Positions 1-8,325 are shown, counted from the first letter of the stretch. The stretch: DNA of 64,000 nt from Sinorhizobium medicae (GCF_007827695.1 NZ_VITA01000007.1:248001-312000); one strand, 5' to 3'. A program made the numbers and translations. Notes: generated by a model not told the origin, from the letters alone.

Positions 1-698
1 TGCTCGCCGCCGCGCACAGCGCGCGGCGCGGTATCGCTGCCGAGGCGATCCTGCTCCTCGAGAGCCGGGTCTTCGGTTTGGCGGAGCTGCTCGCGCAGTT
101 TCCGCCCGACGTCCCCCTCTATGTGGCGACCAGCGCAGTCTTCGATGCTATCGCCGGTTTCAATATGCATCGCGGCGTCCTGGCGCTAGGCCGGCGCGAC
201 GCCGCGCCGGAGCAGGAGGCGCTGATTGCAGGGTTGCCGCAGTCGAGCCTCGTGCTCGCGGCCTGCGGCATATCGAACCACGACAATATGGGATCGCTGT
301 TTCGCAATGCGGCGGCTTTCGGGGCCGATGCTGTGCTGATGGATATGGCGAGCTGCGATCCGATGTACCGCAAGGCAATCCGCGTCTCCGTCGGGTCGGT
401 GCTGACCCTGCCTTTTGCGCGCGAGGGTGGTGCGGCAGAGCTGATCGGGCGCCTGCAGGCCGCAGACTTCGTCGTCTGGGGCCTGTCGCCGCGCGGCGCC
501 GTGGACATCACCGCAATTCCGCCGGCGCCGCGCACAGCATTGCTGGTCGGTACCGAAGGCGAGGGGCTGCCCGAAGCTATCCTTTCGCAGATCCACACTG
601 CCCGCATCCGCCAGCGGCCGGGCCTGGACAGCCTGAACGTGGCCATGGCGGCGGGCATCGCGCTGCACCAGGTCGCAAATATCAACGGGAGGATTTGA
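1..698 (+). CDS. TrmH/SpoU-family RNA 2'-O-methyltransferase, 5' end cut off
   Basis: The reading frame is open from base 3 to the stop at 696-698, so the gene begins left of the window and only the last ~231 residues are present. Three SPOUT motifs of the TrmH/SpoU methylase fold are visible: NMGSLFRNA (motif 1, near base 287), LLVGTEGEGLP (motif 2, near 541) and LNVAMAAGIALHQ (motif 3, near 634). Such enzymes use SAM to methylate ribose 2'-OH groups in tRNA or rRNA. The region before motif 1 resembles the substrate-binding end seen in the TrmH/RlmB type. The exact RNA target cannot be told from the sequence. It converges with the next gene. Confidence 0.85.
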   Translation, partial: LAAAHSARRGIAAEAILLLESRVFGLAELLAQFPPDVPLYVATSAVFDAIAGFNMHRGVLALGRRDAAPEQEALIAGLPQSSLVLAACGISNHDNMGSLFRNAAAFGADAVLMDMASCDPMYRKAIRVSVGSVLTLPFAREGGAAELIGRLQAADFVVWGLSPRGAVDITAIPPAPRTALLVGTEGEGLPEAILSQIHTARIRQRPGLDSLNVAMAAGIALHQVANINGRI

Positions 699-765
699 GC
701 GGAACGGCCGGTCTCCCTTCGGCAGGCGGATGAGGGGGAATGCCGGCTGCGCCGAGCGCCTGATC

Positions 766-1848
766 TCATTCGGGCTCCAGCATCTCCTTCACCCGCAACG
801 CCAAGCTCCTGCGCCCTGCCTGCCCTTCGGCATCGTCCCCTGCGAGAAGGCCGTGAATGGGCGAGGTATCGCCCTCGCGCGTCGCGGTCAAGGCGGCCAT
901 GCCCGCTGCGATTTCGGCCATTTCCTCGCGGAGCGCCTCGTCGTGAGCAGCGGATGTGGAGCCGACAAGGCGTTCCGAGAGCGCGGTCGCCCGGTTTCTG
1001 AGATCATCGGAAAGGGCGGTCGCGTCGAGACCATCCGCCGTCGGGTTGTCCTCGTCCTCGTGTTTCGAGCGCTTCGCACGGCGCGTTTTGATCTGCGACC
1101 TCAAATGAGCGATCTCTGCCGCGCGCTGTTCGAGGGCACTCTCGCGATCGGCATTGGCCGCCGTTTCGCGGGCGAGCCGGTTTTCCAATTGGTGCATGCG
1201 TGTCTCGTCTCGGGCGAGGCGCAGCTCCATTTCCCGCGCGCGGATGGCTTCCGCCTCGAGCTTGGCGCGCAAAGCCTCCCGCTCGCTGTGCAGCGCTGTC
1301 ATCCGGCTCTTCAGGTGCTCGATTTCGGTGTCGCGCGCCGCAAGATCTATCCTGAAGCCATCGAGGTCCGCGCTTTGTTTATCGATCCGGCTCTGCAACG
1401 AGCGCACGGTCTCGGAATTCGCGCCGTTCTCTCGTGCCGATTCTTTGGCCGCGGCCTCCGTGCTTTCCAGGCGCTGTTCGAGCTGACGGATCGTGGACCG
1501 CATGCTGGCCGCCTCGACATTCATATCCGCCAGCTGCGCCTGAAGTTCGGTGTTTTCGCTCGCCAGATGGCGCGCATCCCTCAACGTCTTTTCATTCTGC
1601 ACCATCAGTGCGACGGCCTTGTCGCGCTCCCGGCGCAGCGCCTGAAGCGCCTTGGCATTTTCGACGGCATAGCTTGCGCGCGCCGCATCCCTTTGTGCAC
1701 GCACTTCCTGCGGGCTCAGAGGCATCGTTGCCTTCAGCCTGTCCTCCGCAAAGCGCACGATGCGCCTCTGGATGGCAGGCGCGACGAGAAGGCCAATGAC
1801 GACCGCCGTCAGGAAACCCAGGGCAAAGAGAAGCGCATATTCAATCAC
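766..1848 (-). CDS. Membrane-anchored coiled-coil protein, function unknown
   Basis: The 360-residue product starts with one hydrophobic helix (about residues 3-23) and then has about 220 residues rich in Glu, Arg, Ala, Leu and Gln in heptad-like order. This predicts a long cytoplasmic coiled coil anchored in the inner membrane. A basic patch (TRRAKRSKH) follows near residue 260, then an acidic tail. The start taken is GTG at 1848, because it places the hydrophobic helix right at the N-terminus; the ribosome site is weak. I recognise no enzymatic domain. The architecture recalls structural or scaffold proteins of the envelope, but this is only a description. Confidence 0.7.
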   Translation of the reverse strand: MIEYALLFALGFLTAVVIGLLVAPAIQRRIVRFAEDRLKATMPLSPQEVRAQRDAARASYAVENAKALQALRRERDKAVALMVQNEKTLRDARHLASENTELQAQLADMNVEAASMRSTIRQLEQRLESTEAAAKESARENGANSETVRSLQSRIDKQSADLDGFRIDLAARDTEIEHLKSRMTALHSEREALRAKLEAEAIRAREMELRLARDETRMHQLENRLARETAANADRESALEQRAAEIAHLRSQIKTRRAKRSKHEDEDNPTADGLDATALSDDLRNRATALSERLVGSTSAAHDEALREEMAEIAAGMAALTATREGDTSPIHGLLAGDDAEGQAGRRSLALRVKEMLEPE

Positions 1849-2000
1849 GGGCGGGCCGTTTCAGTGTGGACCGGGTCTGCAGCAGTCAGTCGTTCGCGTT
1901 CATGCAGTAAGCATGATGCAGGAAATGCTGCAACAATTACCACAAGCTTGCACGTTTTTTCGAGTGGCACGCGTCATCGGCGCCGGGTGATGCCCACGTC

Positions 2001-2600
2001 TCAGAAGGGGTTCCAGGTGGGCTGTTGCGTCAGCTTGAGATAGCCGACATTGATTCCCAGTCTGGCGCCGATGCCGGTGCGGATCGGCACGACCACGACT
2101 TGCTCGTCGGTCAGCACCGTCATACCGACGCCCGCGACCACGTAGGCCGAGCCGGAAACGCCGCCGAAGCGCTTGTAGAGCGCCGGGACGCTCGGCAGAT
2201 TGTATACGAGCATCATGGCGCGGCTGCCCTGACCGCCCCAGTCGAGCCCAAGAGACGGACCCTGCCAGAAGACGCTGTGCTGCCCCACATTCTTGGTATG
2301 GAGCTCGCCCTCGCCATAGGTGACGCCGGCGATGAAGGCGCCGGATCCTTCCTGGCCGAGGATATAGCCATTGGGCAGACCATAACGCTCGAAGGCCCGT
2401 TCGACGACCTTGGCGAGACCGCCGGAGGTTTCGCCGAAGAAGCCGTGGCCGGCATCGACGATTTCCTGCATGGTGTACTGGCTCGTGTTTTGGGATTGCG
2501 CCTGAGTGATCGAGATGCCGGCAATCAGGGTGCTGACCGTCAGGATCATGGTCGCAATAGCGCGGACAGCCATCAAGGTCGTCTTTGTCATCGGCTGCAT
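2001..2600 (-). CDS. EipA-family (DUF1134) exported envelope protein
   Basis: The 199-residue protein has a signal peptide (hydrophobic stretch around residues 10-33, ending near TQAQS). A DUF1134 domain follows, with the family's glycine-rich pattern (GHGFFGETSGGLAKV, GLDWGGQGSRAM, FGGVSGSAYVVAGVGM). In Brucella this family is called EipA and is a periplasmic protein needed for envelope integrity whose transcription depends on CtrA; that is known of the family, not shown here. ATG at 2600 was chosen because GGAGGAAACG sits directly upstream. It is divergent from chpT across a 366-base region that holds a CtrA-like box, which fits the Brucella regulation. Confidence 0.85.
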   Translation of the reverse strand: MQPMTKTTLMAVRAIATMILTVSTLIAGISITQAQSQNTSQYTMQEIVDAGHGFFGETSGGLAKVVERAFERYGLPNGYILGQEGSGAFIAGVTYGEGELHTKNVGQHSVFWQGPSLGLDWGGQGSRAMMLVYNLPSVPALYKRFGGVSGSAYVVAGVGMTVLTDEQVVVVPIRTGIGARLGINVGYLKLTQQPTWNPF

Positions 2601-2802
2601 CGTTTCCTCCGTCGGGGCGCGAAAGTGGCTCGCGCGCCGGCCGTCATGACCGGCTCTTCCATCGGCTGCCCGGTTGGTGCCGGTATGGGCCATTTTTCAC
2701 AAGAATGCGTTCGGGACGCACTAGCATTTGGAACGAGTGCACCCTATCGGTTCCAGGAACCCACCTGAATTCGGGGTGCTTCGACAATTTGAACCGATCA
2801 TC

Positions 2803-2818
2803 TTAACAATCGGTTTAC
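2803..2818. promoter_or_regulatory. Possible CtrA-binding box between eipA-like gene and chpT
   Basis: TTAA at 2803-2806 and TTTAC at 2814-2818 are separated by seven bases, close to the CtrA full-site pattern TTAA-N7-TTAA(C). It lies in the divergent region 2601-2966 between the EipA-family gene and chpT. Nothing else was recognised in that 366-base gap. The second half is one base off consensus, so the call is tentative. Confidence 0.35.
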
Positions 2819-2966
2819 CAAATGTGATGTCTTTATGGCTTCACGATACATGGCACGACCGCGCGCCCCATGTCTGACCGACGACCGTGCGGGAGCTTCA
2901 TCGGGCTTATGTGTGCCCGGCGCCCCAACAGCCCGTGATCCGGTTTGCAGCGAGCAAGGAAGAATG

Positions 2967-3629
2967 ATGGCAAAGAATCCGAATCTGACGTTGACGGGAC
3001 ATGATCTGGCCGCGCTGCTGTGCAGCCGTGTCTGCCACGATATCATCTCGCCGGTCGGCGCCATCAACAACGGTCTTGAACTCCTCGACGAGGGCGGTGC
3101 CGATGCGGATGCCATGGACCTGATACGCACCAGTGCGCTCAATGCCTCGGTGCGATTGAAGTTTGCGCGCCTGGCATTCGGTGCGTCCGGCTCCGTCGGG
3201 GCGTCGATCGACACCGGCGAGGCCGAGAAGGCCGCTAAGGATTTTGCCGCTTCGGAGAAGAAGACCGAGGTCACCTGGAATGGACCGCGGGCGATCATCG
3301 CAAAAAACCGCGTCAAGCTGCTCCTCAACCTTTTCCTGATCGCCTACGGATCGATCCCGCGCGGCGGCATCATCGACATCACTCTGGAAAACCCGGAATT
3401 CGACGCGCTGTTTACCCTTTCGGCGAAGGGCCGGATGATGCGGGTGCCGCCGAAGCTGGTGGAGCTCATCTCCGGCACGCCGGAGGAGGCGGTCGACGCA
3501 CATTCGATCCAGCCCTATTACACTGTTCTCCTGGCGGAAGAGGCCGGCATGGCTATCGACGTCGTCTCGACCGGCGAAGAGATCGTCTTCACAGCGCGCG
3601 TCGTCGCGCCGGAGGCGGCGGACGCCTGA
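2967..3629 (+). CDS. chpT: ChpT histidine phosphotransferase of the CtrA phosphorelay
   Basis: The 220-residue product has the ChpT pattern: an N-terminal helical hairpin with CHDIISPVGAINNGLEL (His near residue 22 is the expected phosphorylation site) and a C-terminal degenerate ATPase-like domain (GGIIDITLENPEF, then QPYYTVLLAEEAGM). In Caulobacter and Brucella, ChpT takes phosphate from the CckA hybrid kinase and gives it to CtrA and CpdR. Two adjacent ATGs (2964, 2967) exist; AAGGA at 2956-2960 spaces best to 2967. It lies 1.8 kb from ctrA, with an atypical receiver gene between them. Confidence 0.9.
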   Translation: MAKNPNLTLTGHDLAALLCSRVCHDIISPVGAINNGLELLDEGGADADAMDLIRTSALNASVRLKFARLAFGASGSVGASIDTGEAEKAAKDFAASEKKTEVTWNGPRAIIAKNRVKLLLNLFLIAYGSIPRGGIIDITLENPEFDALFTLSAKGRMMRVPPKLVELISGTPEEAVDAHSIQPYYTVLLAEEAGMAIDVVSTGEEIVFTARVVAPEAADA

Positions 3630-3839
3630 AGCTCAAAGCATGACGCGGAAACCTCTGGGAAAGCGCACGCGCCTCCCATAGGGTCCACGTGTTCATTCCC
3701 CCTTTCGATACCTTCGGACAGGCACCGGTGGATTTCGGCGCTGCAGGCCTCACCGTGGTAACGGTTTCTTTGCCAAATCCATATAGGATTGGTTGATGGA
3801 GATGGTTTCGCGTTTGGCGAGGCGGGAAGGAGTTTGGTC

Positions 3840-4202
3840 GTGCGGCGCTTGATGATAGCTGACGGGTCGGATGTTGTGCGCAAGGTCGGAAAGCGTATCC
3901 TTTCGGGGATGGGCTTCCTGGTTTCCGAGGCGCCGAGCAGCCTTGAAGCGCTCGTGCGATGCGAAGCCGAACTTCCCAACATTCTGATCGTCGATGCGGG
4001 CCTTGATGGCGCGCTCGACCTGATCGGCAATATCCGTCGCCTGCCTGAAGGCGCGTCGGTGCGAATTTACTATTGTGTCGTTCAGGCCGATCTCAGGAAG
4101 ATGATGGCCGGTAAGCGGGCCGGTGCCGACGACTTCCTGCTGAAACCATTCGACCGCAAGATCCTGACGAGCGTTTTCGCCGGTCAGTCCATGGCGGCCT
4201 GA
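3840..4202 (+). CDS. Stand-alone receiver-domain protein next to chpT
   Basis: This is a 120-residue single receiver domain without an output domain. GTG at 3840 is preferred because GGAAGGAG (3825-3832) lies seven bases upstream; an ATG at 3852 would cut off the first beta strand. The candidate phospho-acceptor is D52 (LIVDAGLDG) and the conserved lysine is K102 (LLKPF). The usual acidic pair is reduced to D8-G9, and the switch Thr/Ser position reads YYCVV, so phosphorylation may be weak or absent. By size and place it could be a CpdR- or DivK-like partner of ChpT, but it is not a clear CpdR. Confidence 0.75.
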   Translation: MRRLMIADGSDVVRKVGKRILSGMGFLVSEAPSSLEALVRCEAELPNILIVDAGLDGALDLIGNIRRLPEGASVRIYYCVVQADLRKMMAGKRAGADDFLLKPFDRKILTSVFAGQSMAA

Positions 4203-4247
4203 TACGGAGCCTGGAAGCATTCAGCTGCGCGGTTTACCCCTTGATCC

Positions 4248-4547
4248 CTATGTTGTGGCTGTCATTGAAATGCGCCAGCTCAAGGCTTTGGCTGAAAGAC
4301 GGCCTCGTAGGTTCGCCGATGCCAACTCTTCTGTGGGAAGCGGCCGCTCCATTTCAGGATCCGGGCCGACCAATTCGCCCGTGGCGTTTTCGACCCACCA
4401 TCCGTCAGCGTCTTGATGAACGCCGCCGGCAAGAATGACCTTTTTTATCTGCCGGTCATATTCTTGCCAGCGCCGCATCATTTCGGCGTCGTCGGCTTGG
4501 GTGTCACCAAGGTCTTTCGTAACGAATGAAGGCCATTTGCCGGTCAT
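4248..4547 (-). CDS. Small hypothetical protein (99 aa)
   Basis: The 99-residue soluble protein is charged at its start (KWPSFVTKDLGDTQADD) and Trp-rich in the middle (QDADGWWVENATGELVG). It has no signal peptide or membrane segment. AAAGGAG stands six bases before the ATG at 4547, a strong ribosome site that supports a real gene. Its stop is close to the end of the convergent receiver gene. I do not recognise a family. It could belong to the CtrA cluster only by position. Confidence 0.65.
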   Translation of the reverse strand: MTGKWPSFVTKDLGDTQADDAEMMRRWQEYDRQIKKVILAGGVHQDADGWWVENATGELVGPDPEMERPLPTEELASANLRGRLSAKALSWRISMTATT

Positions 4548-4648
4548 AGCCTGCTCCTTTCACTTTTGTTCGTTTGCTGCATGGAGATGAAGGAAAACGG
4601 CCTCCGAACCGAGCCGGCGGAAAAAGACGGCGATGATCCAAAGGCAAC

Positions 4649-4675
4649 AAAAAAACCCGCCTGTCGAGGCGGGTT
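4649..4675 (-). terminator. Rho-independent terminator after ctrA
   Basis: Read on the minus strand, an 8-bp stem (AACCCGCC / GGCGGGTT) with a 6-base loop is followed by a run of seven T (plus-strand A's 4649-4655). It stands 63 bases past the ctrA stop and should end the ctrA transcript. Confidence 0.9.
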
Positions 4676-4737
4676 CGGTTGCGGCTGGGGCGCGGCGGCG
4701 GGTGCGGGGAAGCCGCCTGCGGGGGAATGCCGTAAAA

Positions 4738-5439
4738 TCAGGCGGTTTCCAGGTAGGCGCTGCCTTCCGGCTCGCGCAGCACGTAGCCGCGACCCCAGAC
4801 AGTCTCGATGTAGTTGGCGCCGCCAGCGGCGTTTGCGAGCTTCTTGCGCAGCTTACAGATGAACACGTCGATGATCTTGAGCTCTGGCTCGTCCATGCCG
4901 CCATAGAGATGGTTCAGGAACATTTCTTTCGTAAGCGTCGTGCCCTTGCGCAGCGAGAGCAGCTCCAGCATCTGGTACTCCTTGCCGGTCAGATGCACGC
5001 GCTGGCCGCCGACTTCAACGGTTTTGGCATCCAGATTGACGATCAGTTCGCCTGTGGAGATGACCGACTGGGCGTGGCCCTTGGAGCGGCGCACGATCGC
5101 ATGGATACGGGCGACCAGCTCGTCCTTGTGAAAGGGCTTGGTCATATAGTCGTCGGCGCCGAAGCCAAGGCCCCGGACCTTGTCCTCTATGCCGGCCATG
5201 CCCGAAAGGATGAGAATCGGTGTCTTGACCTTCGACAGGCGCAACGTCCGCAGAACTTCGTAACCGGACATGTCCGGCAGGTTCAGGTCGAGGAGAATAA
5301 TGTCGTAATCGTAAAGTTTGCCGAGATCGACGCCCTCTTCCCCGAGATCGGTTGTGTAGACGTTGAAACTTTCGGACTTGAGCATGAGCTCAATACTTTG
5401 CGCCGTAGCGCTGTCGTCTTCGATTAGTAGAACCCGCAT
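4738..5439 (-). CDS. ctrA: Cell-cycle response regulator CtrA
   Basis: The 233-residue OmpR/PhoB-type regulator has a receiver domain (acidic pocket E7-D8-D9, phospho-Asp D51 in [14 protein letters not shown], Lys in [11 protein letters not shown]) and a winged-helix DNA-binding domain ([39 protein letters not shown]). It is nearly identical in pattern to alphaproteobacterial CtrA, the master regulator of cell-cycle, flagellar and division genes. ATG at 5439 starts MRVLLIEDD; the in-frame extension to 5478 lacks family support. The C-terminus (YLETA) ends in small nonpolar residues, as in CtrA proteins degraded by ClpXP. Its long upstream region carries CtrA and CcrM sites. Confidence 0.97.
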   Translation of the reverse strand: MRVLLIEDDSATAQSIELMLKSESFNVYTTDLGEEGVDLGKLYDYDIILLDLNLPDMSGYEVLRTLRLSKVKTPILILSGMAGIEDKVRGLGFGADDYMTKPFHKDELVARIHAIVRRSKGHAQSVISTGELIVNLDAKTVEVGGQRVHLTGKEYQMLELLSLRKGTTLTKEMFLNHLYGGMDEPELKIIDVFICKLRKKLANAAGGANYIETVWGRGYVLREPEGSAYLETA

Positions 5440-5984
5440 AGTCTTCCCCTTTTCCGCCGCCCAAGGTTGTCGTGGCATCCTTACGCGATACGGATCCAGT
5501 CGTTGCCTGATTTGGAGGCTGCCATTAAATGGTTAACAAATTCTGATTCACTCTGGCAAGGTGTATTGAGATTGTTAAATATTTTTAGCAGTCCTCTGAT
5601 TTCAAACATAAATCTGAATTTGCGTTCCTCAAGCGATGCGTGAGAGAATGCCGTTAACTGACTCTTACGACTCGTAAATGCTCGAAAGTCACATTTCATG
5701 CATCAGCATTTACGGAGCCTTAAATCATCGCACCTATGATTAACGATGCCCGTAAACGAAAGGTTACCAGCGGTAGGTATTTGTTAAGGCCGCGGTCGAT
5801 TTTTGTTTCCGGCTCGGTTGGGCCGGCGCAACGGGCCGCAGATCACGATGGCTCCCGGCGAATCCGGGGCCGTTTGATCGTTGGAAGGAGTTAGAGCGGG
5901 GTGCGGACGGAGATCCGCTTCACACCTTACTCATCCCGCTCGGGAACAGTAACCGGGGTCTCGGTATCCACGGGAGTATTGCGT
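5440..5984 (-). promoter_or_regulatory. ctrA upstream regulatory region with CtrA half-sites and CcrM (GANTC) sites
   Basis: This 545-base AT-rich stretch separates ctrA from divergent fliJ and holds no convincing gene. It contains three GANTC sites, at 5545-5549, 5660-5664 and 5669-5673, which CcrM would methylate. It also holds many TTAA(C) elements: 5525, 5533, 5575, 5654, 5720, 5740 and 5784. Autoregulation of ctrA by CtrA and control by CcrM methylation are established in Caulobacter and reported in S. meliloti. That they act here is inferred from site density and position. Confidence 0.7.
5525..5537 (-). promoter_or_regulatory. CtrA-binding site upstream of ctrA
   Basis: The minus strand at 5529-5536 reads TTAACCAT, the exact half-site reported as the Sinorhizobium CtrA consensus, flanked by a second TTAA at 5525-5528. 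It is 90 bases upstream of the ctrA start, suited to autoregulation. Confidence 0.6.
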
Positions 5985-6335
5985 ATGAAAGCACGTGAGA
6001 GCCTTGTTCGCCTGAAGGAATTTCAGGTTCGGGAAAAGCAGCGTCAGCTCGGCCAGCTTCAGATGATGATGGCCGAGTTCGAGCGCATGACCAAGGATCT
6101 GGAAAACCAGATCGTTTTTGAGGAGAAGAAGTCGGGGATCTCCGACCCTTCGCACTTCGCTTACCCTACCTTCGCCAAGGCTGCTCGTCAGAGGGCCGAC
6201 AATCTTCAGGTTTCAATCCGTGAACTGAAGATGCAGCAGGATGCGGCCGAACTCGCGCTTGAGGAGGTCCAGGCGGAATATGCGAGGGCAGCAGCACTCG
6301 AGGAGCGGGACACGGGCACGCGTCTGCGCGCCTGA
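5985..6335 (+). CDS. fliJ: Flagellar export chaperone FliJ
   Basis: The 116-residue, highly helical protein has long heptad-like segments (SLVRLKEFQVREKQRQLGQL, then AAELALEEVQAEYARA), typical in size and coiled-coil form of FliJ, the soluble stalk-like component of the flagellar type III export ATPase complex. ATG at 5985 follows GGGAG at 5972-5976; the upstream in-frame extension from 5901 is not protein-like. It is divergent from ctrA, which controls flagellar genes in this group. It stands alone here, away from the ATPase gene fliI, and is followed by a strong terminator. Low sequence conservation in FliJ keeps the call below certainty. Confidence 0.75.
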   Translation: MKARESLVRLKEFQVREKQRQLGQLQMMMAEFERMTKDLENQIVFEEKKSGISDPSHFAYPTFAKAARQRADNLQVSIRELKMQQDAAELALEEVQAEYARAAALEERDTGTRLRA

Positions 6336-6342
6336 CAAAACA

Positions 6343-6400
6343 GCCACAGCGACGGCACTGCGCGTCCGATGAGACGCGCAGTGCCGTCGCGGTGGCTTTT
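6343..6400 (+). terminator. Very strong terminator after fliJ, probably bidirectional
   Basis: A 24-bp near-perfect stem (GCCACAGCGACGG... against ...CCGTCGCGGTGGC) with a 6-base loop is followed by TTTT on the plus strand. The minus strand also runs into GTTTTG. It lies between convergent fliJ and the GNAT gene and should stop both. Confidence 0.9.
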
Positions 6401-6445
6401 CTGTTCTTTCAGGCTTCTTCCAGCGCTTTCAGGCCTGAATCACGT

Positions 6446-6727
6446 TCAGCCCTCGATAACGTCCCGCCACTCCGCATGGCGCGTTGTCTGAGCGCGCATG
6501 AACGGGCAGAGCGGGATGATCTTCCAGCCGCCCTTGCGCGCTTCTTCGACCGCATAGAGCGCCAGCGCCTGCCCGACGCCCCTGCCGCGCAACGCGTCCG
6601 GCACGAACGTATGGTCCACGATGACGAGACGGGGCGACGACCTGGAATAGGTCATTTCTCCCGTGTGACCGTCGAGCGTCGCCGTGTAACGGCCTTTCGC
6701 ATTCGTCTCTTCCTGCGCGATTTCCAT
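6446..6727 (-). CDS. Small GNAT-type N-acetyltransferase (NATD1/Gtn2-like)
   Basis: The 93-residue protein has the short GNAT form: a beta-hairpin start (GRYTATLDGHTGEMTYS), the acetyl-CoA-binding segment VPDALRGRGVGQALALYAVEEAR with the R/Q-x-x-G-x-G/A loop, and the ending IPLCPFMRAQTTRHAEW. The family is common and its substrates are unknown. AGGACG lies just before the ATG at 6727. It sits between fliJ and sciP on the opposite strand to fliJ, and nothing links it to the cell cycle beyond location. Confidence 0.85.
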   Translation of the reverse strand: MEIAQEETNAKGRYTATLDGHTGEMTYSRSSPRLVIVDHTFVPDALRGRGVGQALALYAVEEARKGGWKIIPLCPFMRAQTTRHAEWRDVIEG

Positions 6728-6927
6728 CGGTCGTCCTTCTTATGATGCAGTGATGTTCTGATGCAGGTGCCGGCGGCGCATTTCATCGCGGCACGCCCTA
6801 TCAGGCGCGCAGGATGGCTGCAGCACTTCGATCTCGTATGTTTATATCGCTGAAATCGGATGAAACGAAACCGGCGGCTCAGGAGGTTCCCGATCCGCCG
6901 GTTCGAACTATGGCCCTGGAGGGCTGA

Positions 6928-7203
6928 TCAGTGGCGATATTGCTGAATGCGCGTCGTGCGCAGGCCGGCGAGGCCGTGGTCATTGATCGAGGACTGCCAG
7001 GAGAGGAACTCTTCGACCGTCAGCGTGTAACGCTCGCACGCCTCTTCAAGGCTCAAAAGGCCACCGCGCACGGCGGCAACGACTTCAGCCTTTCTGCGGA
7101 TCACCCAGCGCCGGGTATTGGCCGGCGGCAGATCCGCAATCGTCAGGGGGCTGCCATCAGGGCCGATAACATATTTCACGCGTGGACGCATCATTTCGGT
7201 CAT
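6928..7203 (-). CDS. sciP: SciP-like CtrA inhibitor (DUF1153)
   Basis: The 91-residue protein matches the DUF1153 family in full: KYVIGPDGSPLTIADLPP, then RRWVIRRKAEVVAAVRGGLLSLEEACERY and LTVEEFLSWQ, a compact helix-turn-helix-like fold. In Caulobacter SciP (small CtrA inhibitory protein) binds CtrA or its promoters and blocks transcription of CtrA targets in G1. The start at 7203 is preceded by GAGAG. A GACTC (CcrM) site at 7206-7210 lies in its leader. Its nearness to ctrA, chpT and the receiver gene makes a control cluster. Confidence 0.9.
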   Translation of the reverse strand: MTEMMRPRVKYVIGPDGSPLTIADLPPANTRRWVIRRKAEVVAAVRGGLLSLEEACERYTLTVEEFLSWQSSINDHGLAGLRTTRIQQYRH

Positions 7204-7629
7204 GGGACTCTCTACACAAACTCAAGACCATATGACTGAGACCTTAGCTTGCCACATTTAATAATTGCCTAAACCGTTGATAACCATTTGATCATCATTT
7301 GACCCGCCTCGGCGGCGAAGGACGCGACGGTTCGAAGTGCCTTTAACGCGATGGAAGGAGCGAGCCCGTTCCTAGAGTTTCGCGCGTGCAAGTCATGCAA
7401 TTACCACATTTCACTTCGACTGGAATTCCCGACAATGAGGCGCCGGCAAAGAGCCTCCATGCGCACGCTCACATAGTTTGCGAAGGCCGGCGCGGATGAT
7501 CTTTGCGGCCAGGGCGGGTCGACCGCCTTGAAAGGACCGCTCCAGTCTAGCCGCGGCAACGCCGGCAAAACGGTGACCAGAATGAAGGTAACGAACGAAC
7601 CGGCCTCGCGGCGCGAGGGCGAAACGGAC
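7204..7629. other. Intergenic region between sciP and the LuxR-type gene
   Basis: These 426 bases hold no convincing gene. The half near sciP is AT-rich (7235-7300), with one GANTC site (7206-7210) and an ATAACCAT one base off a CtrA half-site near 7280. In-frame extension of the LuxR-type gene reaches 7528 but lacks a good start. Confidence 0.5.
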
Positions 7630-8325
7630 ATGCTTTTCGAGATCGATCCCGCATCGGTGCGCACGGAATATGAACTCCTGCATCTGATGAGGCGGCTGAT
7701 CTCCCGCTACGGCTTTGCGCATTTCATGATCGCGCGGCTGCCGATGGCCGACGAGCAGCGGTTTTCCGAGCGTCTCATGCTGAGCAACTGGCCGGCGGAA
7801 CTGGTGCAGCAATACGATGCCAGCGAAACGTTCCAGGCGAGCCTGCTGATCGAGCGGCTGCGCCAGACGAAGCTGCCCATCGCCGGCGGCCCGGAACTGA
7901 TGGAGCCTGCGCGCAAAGGCGCCGGAAAGGCGCCGGCTATTCTGCTTCCGCCCCATGCCGATATGGCCCATTTCGCGGTGCTGCTGCACACGACTTATGG
8001 CGAACCTTTTGTGGTGGTACTCTCAGGAAAGCGGGACGAACCGGCCGGTGGGGAGCGTGCGACGCTCTATCTGGCGCTCGTGCAGCTTTTCGAATGTCTC
8101 GAGCGTACCTTCGATGCCGGCAGCGGCGCCCGCGAAAAGCTTTCGAGCCGTGAGATCGAATGTCTGCGCTGGGCGGCGGCCGGAAAGAGCAGCGACGAGA
8201 TAGCCATCATCCTCGGCATATCGGCCTATACGGTGAGCAGCTATTTCAAGAGCGCGACCCGCAAGCTCGACGCCGTCAACCGCATGCAGGCGATCGCAAG
8301 GGCGATGCGGATGAAGCTGATCTGA
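7630..8325 (+). CDS. LuxR-family transcriptional regulator
   Basis: The product is about 231 residues. The N-terminal part (YELLHLMRRLISRYGFAHFMIARLP) resembles the autoinducer-binding domain of LuxR proteins. The C-terminus has a GerE/LuxR helix-turn-helix: LSSREIECLRWAAAGKSSDE, then ILGISAYTVSSYFKSATRKL. No luxI-type synthase gene is near, so it would be an orphan ('solo') regulator. The start is uncertain: ATG 7630 has GAGGG ten bases upstream; ATG 7582 would add 16 residues but lacks a ribosome site. Ligand and targets cannot be predicted. It is followed after 273 bases by mnmA. Confidence 0.85.
   Translation: MLFEIDPASVRTEYELLHLMRRLISRYGFAHFMIARLPMADEQRFSERLMLSNWPAELVQQYDASETFQASLLIERLRQTKLPIAGGPELMEPARKGAGKAPAILLPPHADMAHFAVLLHTTYGEPFVVVLSGKRDEPAGGERATLYLALVQLFECLERTFDAGSGAREKLSSREIECLRWAAAGKSSDEIAIILGISAYTVSSYFKSATRKLDAVNRMQAIARAMRMKLI

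Noticed and set aside
730-2043. Long plus-strand open frame (437 codons)
   Set aside because: It is antisense to the coiled-coil protein gene and has arginine/cysteine-rich composition typical of a shadow frame in high-GC DNA.
4633-5427. Long plus-strand frame over ctrA
   Set aside because: It is fully antisense to ctrA, which is unmistakable, and has no ribosome site.
5481-5699. 72-codon minus-strand frame upstream of ctrA
   Set aside because: It lies over the CtrA and GANTC sites of the ctrA regulatory region, has no ribosome site and no protein-like pattern.
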